Assembly (NCBI GenBank): GCA_040081265.1
Contig: JBEBGV010000128.1
Location: 1 to 7,438, forward strand
Length of the DNA stretch: 7,438 bases
Origin: JBEBGV01 sp040081265
Lineage (GTDB): Bacteria > Acidobacteriota > Vicinamibacteria > Vicinamibacterales > UBA2999
Reading direction: 5' to 3'
Of this stretch, positions 1 to 7,180 are shown in pieces. The position numbers were made by a program, and so were the translations under genes. Numbering within the stretch: position 1 is the stretch's first letter; each line of letters starts with the position of its first letter. A model generated the notes under the pieces. It searched no databases and had not been told where the DNA came from. It saw only the letters and a program-made list of their open reading frames with translations.

Positions 1-28
1 GGATAGGGGATAGGGGATAGGGGAGGGG
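1..28. repeat. G-rich tandem repeat, 7-bp unit ATAGGGG
   Basis: Three head-to-tail copies of ATAGGGG occupy positions 3-23 and are followed by AGGGG at 24-28. This gives four runs of four G (6-9, 13-16, 20-23, 25-28) separated by ATA, ATA and A, the arrangement expected of an intramolecular G-quadruplex on the plus strand. The repeat lies just after the stop codon of the TPR gene, so it is C-rich (TATCCCC units) in that gene's transcript. It may continue beyond the left edge. No function can be assigned from sequence alone. Confidence 0.85.
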
Positions 29-32
29 CCGG

Positions 33-1409
33 CTAGCGCAGTTGTCGGCGCAGGGCCAGCAGCCCCGGATGGCGCGCGTTGAGTTTCAGGCCACGTTCGA
101 CGGCGTCCCGCGCCGCGGCCGTGTGGCGCAAGCGCAGTTCAGCGGTGGCGAGCGTCGCATACGCTGCCGCGGCCGGTTCCTGGTCGAGTGCCCGGCGTGC
201 CCACGCGGCAGCCGCCGCGGGCTCATTCAGCTGCAGCGAGAGGTCGGCCACTCGTTGCGCCGCCCGTCGACGATCCTCCTCATCGGCGACGAGCGAGGTG
301 AAGTCGATGAGCGCGCTGCGTGCAGTCGTCAGGTGGCGCAGGCGCGTCGCGGACTCTGCCAGATCGAGAAACGCCGATGGCGCGACCGGGACCCTCGCCA
401 CCGCGCGCTGCAGCGTGCGCTCGGCGGCGACGACATCGCCGGCCTGGAGCTGGGCTTCTCCGAGAAGCGCCAGCACGTCGCCAGGGGCATCCGCCCGCGC
501 AGCCATGGGTTCGATGATGCCTCGTGCGCGTCCGGTCAGCGCACGGTCCTTGCGGGCAGCGGCTGCCGCCAGCCAGGCCCGGGCGATCTCGGTTCTGACC
601 GCACCATTATCAGGAAGGTCGTCGCCGAGGCGATCGAGCGCGGCCACCGCGGCATCGGCGCGGCCGGCTCGAACGTAGGCCACCGCAATGCTGACCAGCC
701 GCTCGGGGCGTTCGGGCTCGAGTGCTGCAATGGCCTCGAGCTGTTCGATCTGCTCCCGACGTCGCCCAGCGGTGCCGTAGGTGTCGGCAAGCGCCTCACG
801 CGCCGCAATCAGTGCCGGATTGAGCGCCACCGCGCGCCGCAGCGAACGAATCGCCTCCGGCACGCGCTTCTCGTCGCGAAGGCACACGCCGAGCAGGTAA
901 TGCGCCTCGCTGAGCCGATCGTCGAGTGCGAGCGCTTTCGTCAGCGGCTCAATCGCCTGGCCGGCTCGGTTGGTTCGGTAGTAGGCCACGCCCAGCTTGT
1001 AGAGCACTCGCGGGGCCCGCTCATCGAGCACGAGGAATCGGCGGTAGAGCTCGATCGCCCGCTCGTGACGCTCCATCGAGGCGTTGACGTCGGCCAGCAA
1101 CTCCACCGGCTGGGGGGCCGTCGGGTCGAGGGTCGACGCCTCTCGCAGGTCTCTCAGCGCCGGCTCCAGATCGCCCTGTCGACGGTAATTGTCCCCACGC
1201 TTGAGGTGGGCGACCATCGAGTCCGGACGCAGCGCCAGTGCGCCACTGTAGGCCTCGATGGCCTCGAGTGTCAGCCCCTGGACCTCGGCCTTCTCACCCT
1301 CGACGAGCAGCCGCCGGAACTCCTGTTCAGACCGGACGGCGCTCCAGGCAAGACCAGCGCCGACCGCCAGAAGCGCCGCGCCGATGGTGAGGATGACCCT
1401 TCGTGTCAC
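33..1409 (-). CDS. Membrane-anchored tetratricopeptide-repeat (TPR) protein
   Basis: This 458-residue protein begins with a short basic segment (VTRR) and one hydrophobic helix at about residues 5-24, a signal anchor or uncleaved signal peptide. The rest should lie outside the cytoplasmic membrane. From about residue 29 to the end it is alpha-helical with repeated TPR-type 34-residue units, clearest at about 29-62, 66-96, 100-130, 134-164, 168-198 and 202-232. More diverged units lie at about 310-340, 380-411 and 415-445. Typical features are the A-LG-Y...A...-A--L-P pattern (LYKLGVAYYRTNRAGQAIEP and YLLGVCLRDEKRVPEAIRSL). TPR arrays act as protein-interaction scaffolds, but the partner is not evident. 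The frame opens earlier at a TTG (1463), but I chose the GTG at 1409 because it places the basic residues directly before the hydrophobic helix. No strong Shine-Dalgarno is visible for either. The gene is transcribed away from the sigma factor gene. The specific role is unknown. Confidence 0.85.
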   Translation of the reverse strand: MTRRVILTIGAALLAVGAGLAWSAVRSEQEFRRLLVEGEKAEVQGLTLEAIEAYSGALALRPDSMVAHLKRGDNYRRQGDLEPALRDLREASTLDPTAPQPVELLADVNASMERHERAIELYRRFLVLDERAPRVLYKLGVAYYRTNRAGQAIEPLTKALALDDRLSEAHYLLGVCLRDEKRVPEAIRSLRRAVALNPALIAAREALADTYGTAGRRREQIEQLEAIAALEPERPERLVSIAVAYVRAGRADAAVAALDRLGDDLPDNGAVRTEIARAWLAAAAARKDRALTGRARGIIEPMAARADAPGDVLALLGEAQLQAGDVVAAERTLQRAVARVPVAPSAFLDLAESATRLRHLTTARSALIDFTSLVADEEDRRRAAQRVADLSLQLNEPAAAAAWARRALDQEPAAAAYATLATAELRLRHTAAARDAVERGLKLNARHPGLLALRRQLR

Positions 1410-1456
1410 GGATTGGCCATGGTAACCGGGAAATTGAAGGTCTGGCTGGCCTAGGG

Positions 1457-1485
1457 GGAACAACCGGGATTTGACGGGGTCTAAT
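1457..1485 (+). promoter_or_regulatory. Putative ECF-sigma (RpoE/AlgU-like) promoter of the sigma/anti-sigma operon
   Basis: A GGAACAAC box (GGAAC at 1457-1461) is followed by GTCTAATC (TCTAA at 1480-1484), with 16 bases between GAACAA and TCTAA. This resembles the GAACTT-N16/17-TCTGA promoters recognised by E. coli RpoE and Pseudomonas AlgU, which are usually self-activated. Transcription would begin near 1491, directly ahead of the ECF sigma gene, so autoregulation is the natural inference. A TTGACG at 1471-1476 falls between the two boxes but has no matching -10 at standard spacing. Confidence 0.55.
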
Positions 1486-1506
1486 CATTCAGGAGACACG
1501 AGCCCC

Positions 1507-2154
1507 ATGGCGGGGCTAGACTTTATGGAGGTTCGTCGCTGGGGAGACGTCGTGAAAAACGCGGGCGCAATCAGCTGGTCATACGCCGATAGCGGCGAAG
1601 CGGCGCTTATCGCACGCTGCACAAGCGGCGATGATGTAGCCTGCTCCGAGCTCGTGTCCACACACGAGCGCATGGTCTTCAGTCTGGCCCTGCATCTGCT
1701 GGGCGACCGTGACGAAGCCCTCGATCTCTCCCAGGAAGTCTTCCTCCGGGTGTTCCGCACCCTGCCCCAGTTCAGAGGCCAGTCGGCCCTCCGTACCTGG
1801 ATCTATCGCATCGTCATCAACCAGGCCCGGAATCGTCAGCGCTTCTGGAAGCGACGCCACCGCACCGACCAGATCTCGCTCGATGACCACATGCGTCAGT
1901 GCGGTGACCTGCCCTCTGAAGGGGAGGTCCTTCCCGATCGCGTCCTGGCCAACAAGGAGGCTGCGGCCAGGATCTGGCACGCGCTCGACCGCCTGCCCTT
2001 TGATCAGCGCACAGCCTTGATCCTGCGTGAGATCGACGGCCTGAAGTATGAGGAGATTGCCTTCTCGCTCGGAATCGCCGTCGGTACCGTGAAATCGCGA
2101 CTCACCCGCGCGCGCCAGTCGCTGCGGAGCGAGTTGCTGGGGCTGCGGTCATGA
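1507..2154 (+). CDS. ECF-type RNA polymerase sigma factor (RpoE-like)
   Basis: With the ATG at 1507 the product has 215 residues. Region 2 spans about 45-113 and contains the core-binding and -10 recognition signatures (LLGDRDEALDLSQEVFLRVF, then FRGQSALRTWIYRIVINQARNR). A linker follows, then region 4 at about 152-210 with a helix-turn-helix (LPFDQRTALILREIDGLKYE, then IAFSLGIAVGTVKSRLTRAR) that binds the -35 box. It has no region 1 or 3, as in other ECF factors. AGGAG at 1491-1495 lies 11 bases before this ATG. A GTG at 1552 with GGGGAG five bases upstream is an equally good start and would remove a weakly conserved N-terminus. The earlier TTG at 1471 overlaps the proposed promoter and is unlikely. 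The stop overlaps the next gene's start (ATGA), indicating translational coupling with its anti-sigma factor. The inducing signal cannot be read from the sequence. Confidence 0.95.
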   Translation: MAGLDFMEVRRWGDVVKNAGAISWSYADSGEAALIARCTSGDDVACSELVSTHERMVFSLALHLLGDRDEALDLSQEVFLRVFRTLPQFRGQSALRTWIYRIVINQARNRQRFWKRRHRTDQISLDDHMRQCGDLPSEGEVLPDRVLANKEAAARIWHALDRLPFDQRTALILREIDGLKYEEIAFSLGIAVGTVKSRLTRARQSLRSELLGLRS

Positions 2155-3068
2155 TTCCGTACCTGACCTGCGAAGCGGCGGGTGAACGCCTTGAACCGTT
2201 CGTGGACGGCGAATTGCCGGTCGACGAACAGGTGGCGTTGGAATCGCATCTCCGGTGGTGCTCGGTGTGTGATTCCCGTCTCTCCGACATGCAGTTGATC
2301 GGCGCCTCGATGCGTCGACGCCACTTCGTGGAAGTGTCTCGCTCGACATCCGATCAGGAGCTGACGACCATGCGCTCGTCGGTGCTCGAGCGGGTGCGCG
2401 CCGAGCGTGAGCAGTCGATGCCGGTACTCGCACGACAGTGGTTCGCCGACATGCGGCTGCTCTGGCCGGCCCTTGGCGCCACGACCGCTGTGGTGGTGTG
2501 CGTCCTGGTGGCCTCAGGCGTCTTCAATGCCGCCACCGAGCTCGAGCAGCGTGATTCGCTCGCCGGCATGATCAACATGCTCGCCAACCCCGGCTCTGAT
2601 CAGAATCCGCGTGTGCTCGACGGTCGTGTGTCGCTGCCACGCGCGCTGCGTCCAGACCTGGTCCTCGACTCGGTTGTGGACGATGACGTGGCGTTTGCCG
2701 TGTCGGCAATCGTGACGCGCGAGGGACGGATTGCCAACTACGAGCTCCTGATGTCAGAACGGGCGACGAGCCGGCGACGCCAGAGCGCTGCGGCACTCGA
2801 CGTGGACGCTCCCGCTGTGATGGACGCCGTCAAGCGATCGCGGTTCGCCCCGGCACAGGACGCGGATGGTCCGGTGGCGGTCAACGTGGTGTGGCTGGTC
2901 ACGAGGACGACGGTCAAGGCACCTGCTCAGACGCAAGTGATTCGCCTCAAGCGCGCGAGCCCGGATGCGGCTGTGGTCGTGCCTACCGACGTGGTGACGG
3001 CGCCAGCCGAGATTCAGCCCGGCGCCGACCTGAAGATCGAAGACGCCATGCCCTCAACGCCCGCCTGA
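2151..3068 (+). CDS. Transmembrane anti-sigma factor with zinc-binding N-terminus and TonB-C-like periplasmic domain
   Basis: This 305-residue protein starts four bases inside the sigma gene's end (ATGA). The cytoplasmic N-terminus (about 1-45) is a zf-HC2/ZAS domain: Cys7, the FVDGEL motif, then the His33-x3-Cys37-x2-Cys40 zinc motif (HLRWCSVC). Such domains hold ECF sigma factors inactive at the membrane. One transmembrane helix lies at about 103-124 (LLWPALGATTAVVVCVLVAS). The periplasmic part (about 125-305) includes a stretch at 180-250 that resembles a TonB C-terminal domain: AVSAIVTREGRIANYELL, then DAVKRSRFAPA and GPVAVNVVW. In TonB-like proteins this fold contacts envelope proteins, so here it could be the signal sensor, which is an inference. 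The last 50 residues are Pro/Ala/Val-rich and probably disordered. The 3' end overlaps the convergent propeller gene by 15 bp. The anti-sigma role is well supported; the identity of the sensor domain is tentative. Confidence 0.9.
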   Translation: MIPYLTCEAAGERLEPFVDGELPVDEQVALESHLRWCSVCDSRLSDMQLIGASMRRRHFVEVSRSTSDQELTTMRSSVLERVRAEREQSMPVLARQWFADMRLLWPALGATTAVVVCVLVASGVFNAATELEQRDSLAGMINMLANPGSDQNPRVLDGRVSLPRALRPDLVLDSVVDDDVAFAVSAIVTREGRIANYELLMSERATSRRRQSAAALDVDAPAVMDAVKRSRFAPAQDADGPVAVNVVWLVTRTTVKAPAQTQVIRLKRASPDAAVVVPTDVVTAPAEIQPGADLKIEDAMPSTPA

Positions 3069-5303
3069 CGCGGGCGGCGGGTCTCCTCGTCCGCTTCCGA
3101 TGTTGTTGAGCGCATCGGTCGCCCTGATGGTCACGCCCCTGGTGGCGGTCTCGCCGTCAAGTGTCAGCTCGAACCGTTCCAGCCGCGAATCCGCAATCCC
3201 GTCGGTGGGATAGAGCATCTGCCAGGTGTCCCCATCGGCCGAGTACTCGACACGCTGGACCGCGGAGTCCTGATCGCGCACCTCAAACGACACGATGACC
3301 CGTGTGCCGTCACGTCGCGAGTTGGTCACGACGATGGCGGGCGGAGTGTTGTCGATGTCGAAGGTGGCGCTGTCGAGCGAGCCCGTCAGCGTCGTTGACG
3401 GCGCGTTGGACGGCGAGTCCGACGCGACGACGCGCAGGATGTAACGCCCGTTGGGAACAGAGGTCGTGTCCCAGGCCAGAATCGCTTCGTTGAGATCAGC
3501 CTTGAGGGGCCGCCAGGTCGTGTCACCTTCCCGGCGGTACAAGACGCTGTAGACGAGATCGTCCCGATTGTCGTCGTCGGCGCGCCAGACAAACGTCAGC
3601 AGGCCCTTCTGATACGCGCGGCGACCCAGATTGGGCGTACCGCCGAGCGTGGTGCCGGCGGTCTGGGCGGCGAAACGACGATCGAGCGGCTCACCCTGAA
3701 ATCCCTGGATGTCCGGATCGCCAGTGGGGAACGGGCGCTGATAGACGGTGCCTGGCGGGTTGATGGTGATCGAGGTGACCTTGGGCCGCGAGTTACGCGG
3801 CAGGTAGGCCGCGACGACAGATGTGAGCAGGGGCGCGTCTCCGCGGCCGCCGACGAGCACCGCCCGCCACTGCAGATAACGGGCGCGCGGGCTCGTGATC
3901 TGTGTGCCGTCCGACGTCGCATAGGGGGCGCTCCAGTCGCTCCAGGTGTCATCCGGCGTCCGGGTGTTCCCCGACCGCGTCGACAGTTCGACGCGGGAGC
4001 CGTTCGCGGTGAGCGCCTGCCAGCGGATCGTTCCCCACGTCGCCACGTTCTGGGCGTCGCGCACGTCAGAGGTGTAGGTGCCGCGATCTGCGCGAGTCGC
4101 TGACAGTCGGAAGAGCCGCCCCGGGTTGGATGTCGCAAACAGCGTCTGGCCCGAGCGATCCCGCGCCATCGCGGTGACCTGCTGGGACGTGGTGCGGGCG
4201 ATGAGCGTCGGCTGAAGCGGGTCTCCGGCCAGCCGGTAGATCTTGCCCCGATTCCCCGTCGCGACAACGACCGTCGCGTCCGAGTCGAAGGCGATGTCGT
4301 AGGGCGAATCGTCCCGAAGGTCCCAGACGAGATCCGACGCGCCGTCAGGTCCGATGCGATAGATGGCGCCGGTCGAGGTGCCCGCAGCGCGGGCGGGAGC
4401 GGCCCCCGACGCCTGTGCGCCGGCGTCTGCGATGACGACCGCCGAGAACTCCGTTGAGACTGTGACGATGGGCTGACCCCCGCCAGATGCAGGTTCGGCC
4501 GAAACCGCTGCGGGTGCGGGCGTGCCGCCGCCGCCCGCGCGGCCACCGACGGCAGCAACCCAGACGTTGCCTCGACCATCAACCCGCAGGGCATGGATCT
4601 CGGTGTAGGGAGTGTCGAGGACGACAAACGGCCGTCCCGTCGCATCGATCTGGAACACCCGGGCCGGCGATTCGGTTCCGACCAGAACCCGGCCCTGCCC
4701 GTCGATGGCGAGCGACATCGCGTGCGTGGCCTTGGTCTGATAGAGGGGAGCGCCGCGCCCGTCCGGCGTAATGCGGTAGACGACGCCCTTGTCGCCGGTC
4801 CCGGCGATCACGTTTCCCGCGCGATCGATGGCGAGACTCCAGATGTATCTATCCGGCGGGTCGAAGAAGACCGTGCCCGTACCCGCTGGCGTGACCTTGT
4901 AGATCTTTCCGTCTGGCGACGTCCCCACGTAGAGGTTGCCGTCGGGTGCGAAGGCGAGCGCGTGTACTTCGAGTTCGTCGGCGTCGAAGAACACGCGTCC
5001 GGCGCCAGCGGCGTCCACCCGCAGCACCTGGCCTTCATTACCGCTGCCGATGTAGGACCCGCCATCAGGCCCCTGCACCATGGTCCAGAGGAACGGCGCT
5101 GTCGAGGCGTACACCTCGGCAGTGCTGGGCCCGAGCGTCAGCCGTCCGTAGGAATCAATCGACAGGTTGTCGACTTCACCGCGGAGCAGTTCCGCCTCGG
5201 TCGAAATCTGCCAGAACGTGGGTCCGGCGGCGTGGACGGCAAGTCCAGCGAACAGGCACAGGGCAACGGCCGCAGAGAGCCGGCGCAACAAGGATGAGGG
5301 CAT
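3054..5303 (-). CDS. Secreted beta-propeller (NHL/SMP-30-like) protein with C-terminal Ig-like domains
   Basis: The 749-residue product has a classic signal peptide (MPSSLLRRLSAAVALCLFAG, cut probably near LAVHAA). Residues about 70-400 carry propeller-blade repeats of the form h-x-D-x-x-G-x-h-h-h-G-T...G-x-h-Y-+-h, e.g. AFAPDGNLYVGTSPDGKIYK, AIDRAGNVIAGTGDKGVVYR and AFDSDATVVVATGNRGKIYR. A Gly/Ala/Pro-rich insertion (about 252-311) interrupts the blades. Residues about 415-502 form a beta-rich module with WSDWSAPY. About 505-735 look Ig- or FN3-like (WDTTSVPNGRYILRVVASDS, FDIDNTPPAIVV). Such proteins bind ligands or partners in the envelope, and no catalytic residues are evident. I chose the ATG at 5303 over an in-frame TTG at 5336 because it begins the signal peptide directly and does not overlap the upstream gene. 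It follows the S55 gene by 22 bp, so the two are probably co-transcribed and may act together outside the cytoplasmic membrane. Exact function unknown. Confidence 0.85.
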   Translation of the reverse strand: MPSSLLRRLSAAVALCLFAGLAVHAAGPTFWQISTEAELLRGEVDNLSIDSYGRLTLGPSTAEVYASTAPFLWTMVQGPDGGSYIGSGNEGQVLRVDAAGAGRVFFDADELEVHALAFAPDGNLYVGTSPDGKIYKVTPAGTGTVFFDPPDRYIWSLAIDRAGNVIAGTGDKGVVYRITPDGRGAPLYQTKATHAMSLAIDGQGRVLVGTESPARVFQIDATGRPFVVLDTPYTEIHALRVDGRGNVWVAAVGGRAGGGGTPAPAAVSAEPASGGGQPIVTVSTEFSAVVIADAGAQASGAAPARAAGTSTGAIYRIGPDGASDLVWDLRDDSPYDIAFDSDATVVVATGNRGKIYRLAGDPLQPTLIARTTSQQVTAMARDRSGQTLFATSNPGRLFRLSATRADRGTYTSDVRDAQNVATWGTIRWQALTANGSRVELSTRSGNTRTPDDTWSDWSAPYATSDGTQITSPRARYLQWRAVLVGGRGDAPLLTSVVAAYLPRNSRPKVTSITINPPGTVYQRPFPTGDPDIQGFQGEPLDRRFAAQTAGTTLGGTPNLGRRAYQKGLLTFVWRADDDNRDDLVYSVLYRREGDTTWRPLKADLNEAILAWDTTSVPNGRYILRVVASDSPSNAPSTTLTGSLDSATFDIDNTPPAIVVTNSRRDGTRVIVSFEVRDQDSAVQRVEYSADGDTWQMLYPTDGIADSRLERFELTLDGETATRGVTIRATDALNNIGSGRGDPPPASGGR
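3058..3076. terminator. GC hairpin at the convergent gene ends (possible bidirectional terminator)
   Basis: CGCCCGC (3058-3064) and GCGGGCG (3070-3076) form a perfect 7-bp stem with the 5-base loop CTGAC. The hairpin covers the anti-sigma stop and touches the end of the opposing propeller gene. Its symmetry makes it available in both transcripts. Neither strand has a T-run after it, so intrinsic termination would be weak. In DNA this GC-rich a short stem can also arise by chance. Confidence 0.35.
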
Positions 5304-5325
5304 AGGCGATGCGACGCGGGAGGCG

Positions 5326-7164
5326 TCAGTTTTCAAGGGTCAACGTGAGCGTGCGCGCGCCGCTCACGGCCAGGTCCGCTGGCAGCTCCCACTCGCCGAG
5401 CAGTGTGCTCTCGATGGAACGGAAACTGCCGCCGCTGCGGTCGGATTCCATCACCGCAAGCACCGAGGGCGGAAGTGCCGCCAGTGATTCGCCGCGAACC
5501 ACCGCGCCCTCGTCTCGGCCGAGCAGACGAATGTAGAGTCGATTGTTCTTCCGGGCCGTGTTGAGCGTCCGCAACATCTGCGGGAGGCCACGGGCGGCCA
5601 ACGGCTGAGCGGGCAGTTCACGCGCCTCCCACTGAGCCAGGCGGGGGGCATCGGCCACCATCACCTGAAGACTGCCACGCGCGTTGGCCGGAATCTGAAT
5701 CGGCTGTGCCCGCGTGAACTCTTCGCCGCGATAGGTCTTGAGGAGCATCCGGAGCGTCACGGTGCCTCCCGGTCTCGGTCGTCCGTCGATCCAGACGCGC
5801 TCGAGTGTCGCACTCTTCGGCTGCTCGCTCGCCGTGATGTCGAGCGTCAGTCCTTCGAGTTCGACGTCTTCAAATGAATTGCGGACCAGGGCATTAATGG
5901 GCCCGACGATCGCGGCAGCGGCACCGACCGAAGGCGAATCGCCCGAGAACATGTCTTCGAAGTCGAGCGCACCGTACTTCTTGATCGCGGCCGAACCCTT
6001 GATGGTGTAGCTGCCGACGCCGTTCTGACGTTCGTAGGAACTGAGCGTGTTGAACACCGAGAGATAGGCCAGGAGCGGGGTGAAGAGCTGGTCGTTGACC
6101 ATGGCCATGGTGAAGGTCTTCTTCGTGCCACGGTCGGCTGAGAGCGTCAGTCGAATCGGGATGAGGGCCGGGCCCGGACCGAGCGTGCCGGCGATGGCGA
6201 CGGCTCGATCCTGGAGAAAGGTTCCCACCACCTCGCCCGTGCTGGCGATCTTCGACGAGTTCGCAAAGCTGGGCAGCAGCGTATGCACATAGGCGCGGGT
6301 CATCGGGAAGCTGACCGGACCCAGGCCGTAGAACGGATGCCCGAACGCGTAGACGCGGTTGCCATCGACCTCGGTCACCGTGCCGGTCGCCCCAAGCTCC
6401 ATGTCGCCGCTCATCAGCGTCACACCGACCGGATCGCCGGGGCGGAGCGGACCGGTCTGGGCGGTTGGCGTGCCCGCACCCTGCTGAAGAGCCGCCGCCA
6501 TCACGGGGGCGAAGCCCTGCTGGTTGAAGATCGCGGAGATCGAGTCCATCACCGTCGGGTCGAAGCCACCCATGGTGAGGGGCGTGGCAATGGGCCGGAG
6601 CATCGTCCCGATGGCTCCGTTGATCGATCCGTTGCCGATCACCTGGACGTCACCGGGCGCCGCCGCAAAGGGTCGAGCCCAGGCGAACGCCTGGCGCAGC
6701 GACGCCTGCAGCGTCTCCTGGGTGATCGGGAGCTGGAGATCGACGCGTCCTGCCTGCAGCCTGACGGGGGGAAGCGTGGCGGCCTCGATCATTTCGTCGA
6801 TCGGCGTGATGCCGGCGATCGGTTCCTTGGAGAACTGGCCGAGCGAGTAGGAGACCGCCCCCACGAGCCGACCGTCGATGTAGACGGGGCTTCCGCTCAT
6901 GCCCGCGATGACGCCGGTCTCGGCGAGGGGACCGCCCTCGAGCCTGGCCAGAATCAGGTTGCGGCGCGTGCCGATGACGTTGCGGAGCACGCCAAGAATG
7001 TGGACCTTGAAGTCCTCGAGACGGTCACCTTCAAAAACGGTGCGCCCGACCCCGACCATCCCGACCCGAAGCTCGCTCACCGGGAAGGCAGGTGTCGCGG
7101 CCGGAACGCGGACGGTGAGTACCGCAAGGACGACGACACAGACGAAGAGGAGTCGGAATTTCAT
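5326..7164 (-). CDS. Secreted SpoIVB (S55)-type serine-peptidase-domain protein
   Basis: The 612-residue product begins with a signal peptide (MKFRLLFVCVVVLAVLTVRV, cut near PAA). Residues about 30-125 carry the S55 nucleophile region: GMVGVGRTVFEG, DFKVHILGVL, then TGVIAGMSGSPVYIDGRLVG, with Ser90 in GMSGSP as the predicted nucleophile. Residues about 243-335 carry the histidine half: GTVTEVDGNRVYAFGHPF with His276, followed by GEVVGTFLQDRAVAIAGTLG. In Bacillus SpoIVB, a signalling protease acting in sigma-K activation, the His half precedes the Ser half, so the order here is permuted. No PDZ domain is obvious. The C-terminal third (about 340-612) is beta-rich and of unknown role. I chose the ATG at 7164, at the signal peptide, rather than the TTG at 7209, which overlaps a probable -35 box. 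It is the first gene of a likely two-gene unit with the propeller protein. Peptidase activity and substrate are unproven. Confidence 0.88.
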   Translation of the reverse strand: MKFRLLFVCVVVLAVLTVRVPAATPAFPVSELRVGMVGVGRTVFEGDRLEDFKVHILGVLRNVIGTRRNLILARLEGGPLAETGVIAGMSGSPVYIDGRLVGAVSYSLGQFSKEPIAGITPIDEMIEAATLPPVRLQAGRVDLQLPITQETLQASLRQAFAWARPFAAAPGDVQVIGNGSINGAIGTMLRPIATPLTMGGFDPTVMDSISAIFNQQGFAPVMAAALQQGAGTPTAQTGPLRPGDPVGVTLMSGDMELGATGTVTEVDGNRVYAFGHPFYGLGPVSFPMTRAYVHTLLPSFANSSKIASTGEVVGTFLQDRAVAIAGTLGPGPALIPIRLTLSADRGTKKTFTMAMVNDQLFTPLLAYLSVFNTLSSYERQNGVGSYTIKGSAAIKKYGALDFEDMFSGDSPSVGAAAAIVGPINALVRNSFEDVELEGLTLDITASEQPKSATLERVWIDGRPRPGGTVTLRMLLKTYRGEEFTRAQPIQIPANARGSLQVMVADAPRLAQWEARELPAQPLAARGLPQMLRTLNTARKNNRLYIRLLGRDEGAVVRGESLAALPPSVLAVMESDRSGGSFRSIESTLLGEWELPADLAVSGARTLTLTLEN

Positions 7165-7180
7165 TGAGGACCTGAGGTTG

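Noticed and set aside
1407..1419. A four-codon mini-ORF (ATGGCCAATCCGTGA, minus strand) whose stop overlaps the GTG start of the TPR gene
   Set aside because: It could suggest translational coupling, but it is too short to judge, lacks a ribosome-binding site and is easily a chance event.
42..1454. A 470-codon open frame on the plus strand opposite the TPR gene
   Set aside because: It is antisense to a clear TPR protein, is rich in Arg, His and Gln with no recognisable domain, and is expected from GC-rich codon bias on the complementary strand.
1471..1506. TTG start at 1471 extending the sigma factor by 12 residues
   Set aside because: It lies between the -35 and -10 of the likely promoter, so it would not be in the transcript, and it has no Shine-Dalgarno.
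4593..5297. A 234-codon plus-strand open frame opposite the propeller gene
   Set aside because: It mirrors the propeller codons and has no motif of its own, whereas the minus-strand frame has a signal peptide and blade repeats.
6283..7167. A 294-codon plus-strand open frame opposite the S55 gene
   Set aside because: Composition (Arg, Asp, His, Gly rich, no hydrophobic core) is that of a complement-strand shadow of a well-supported secreted protein.
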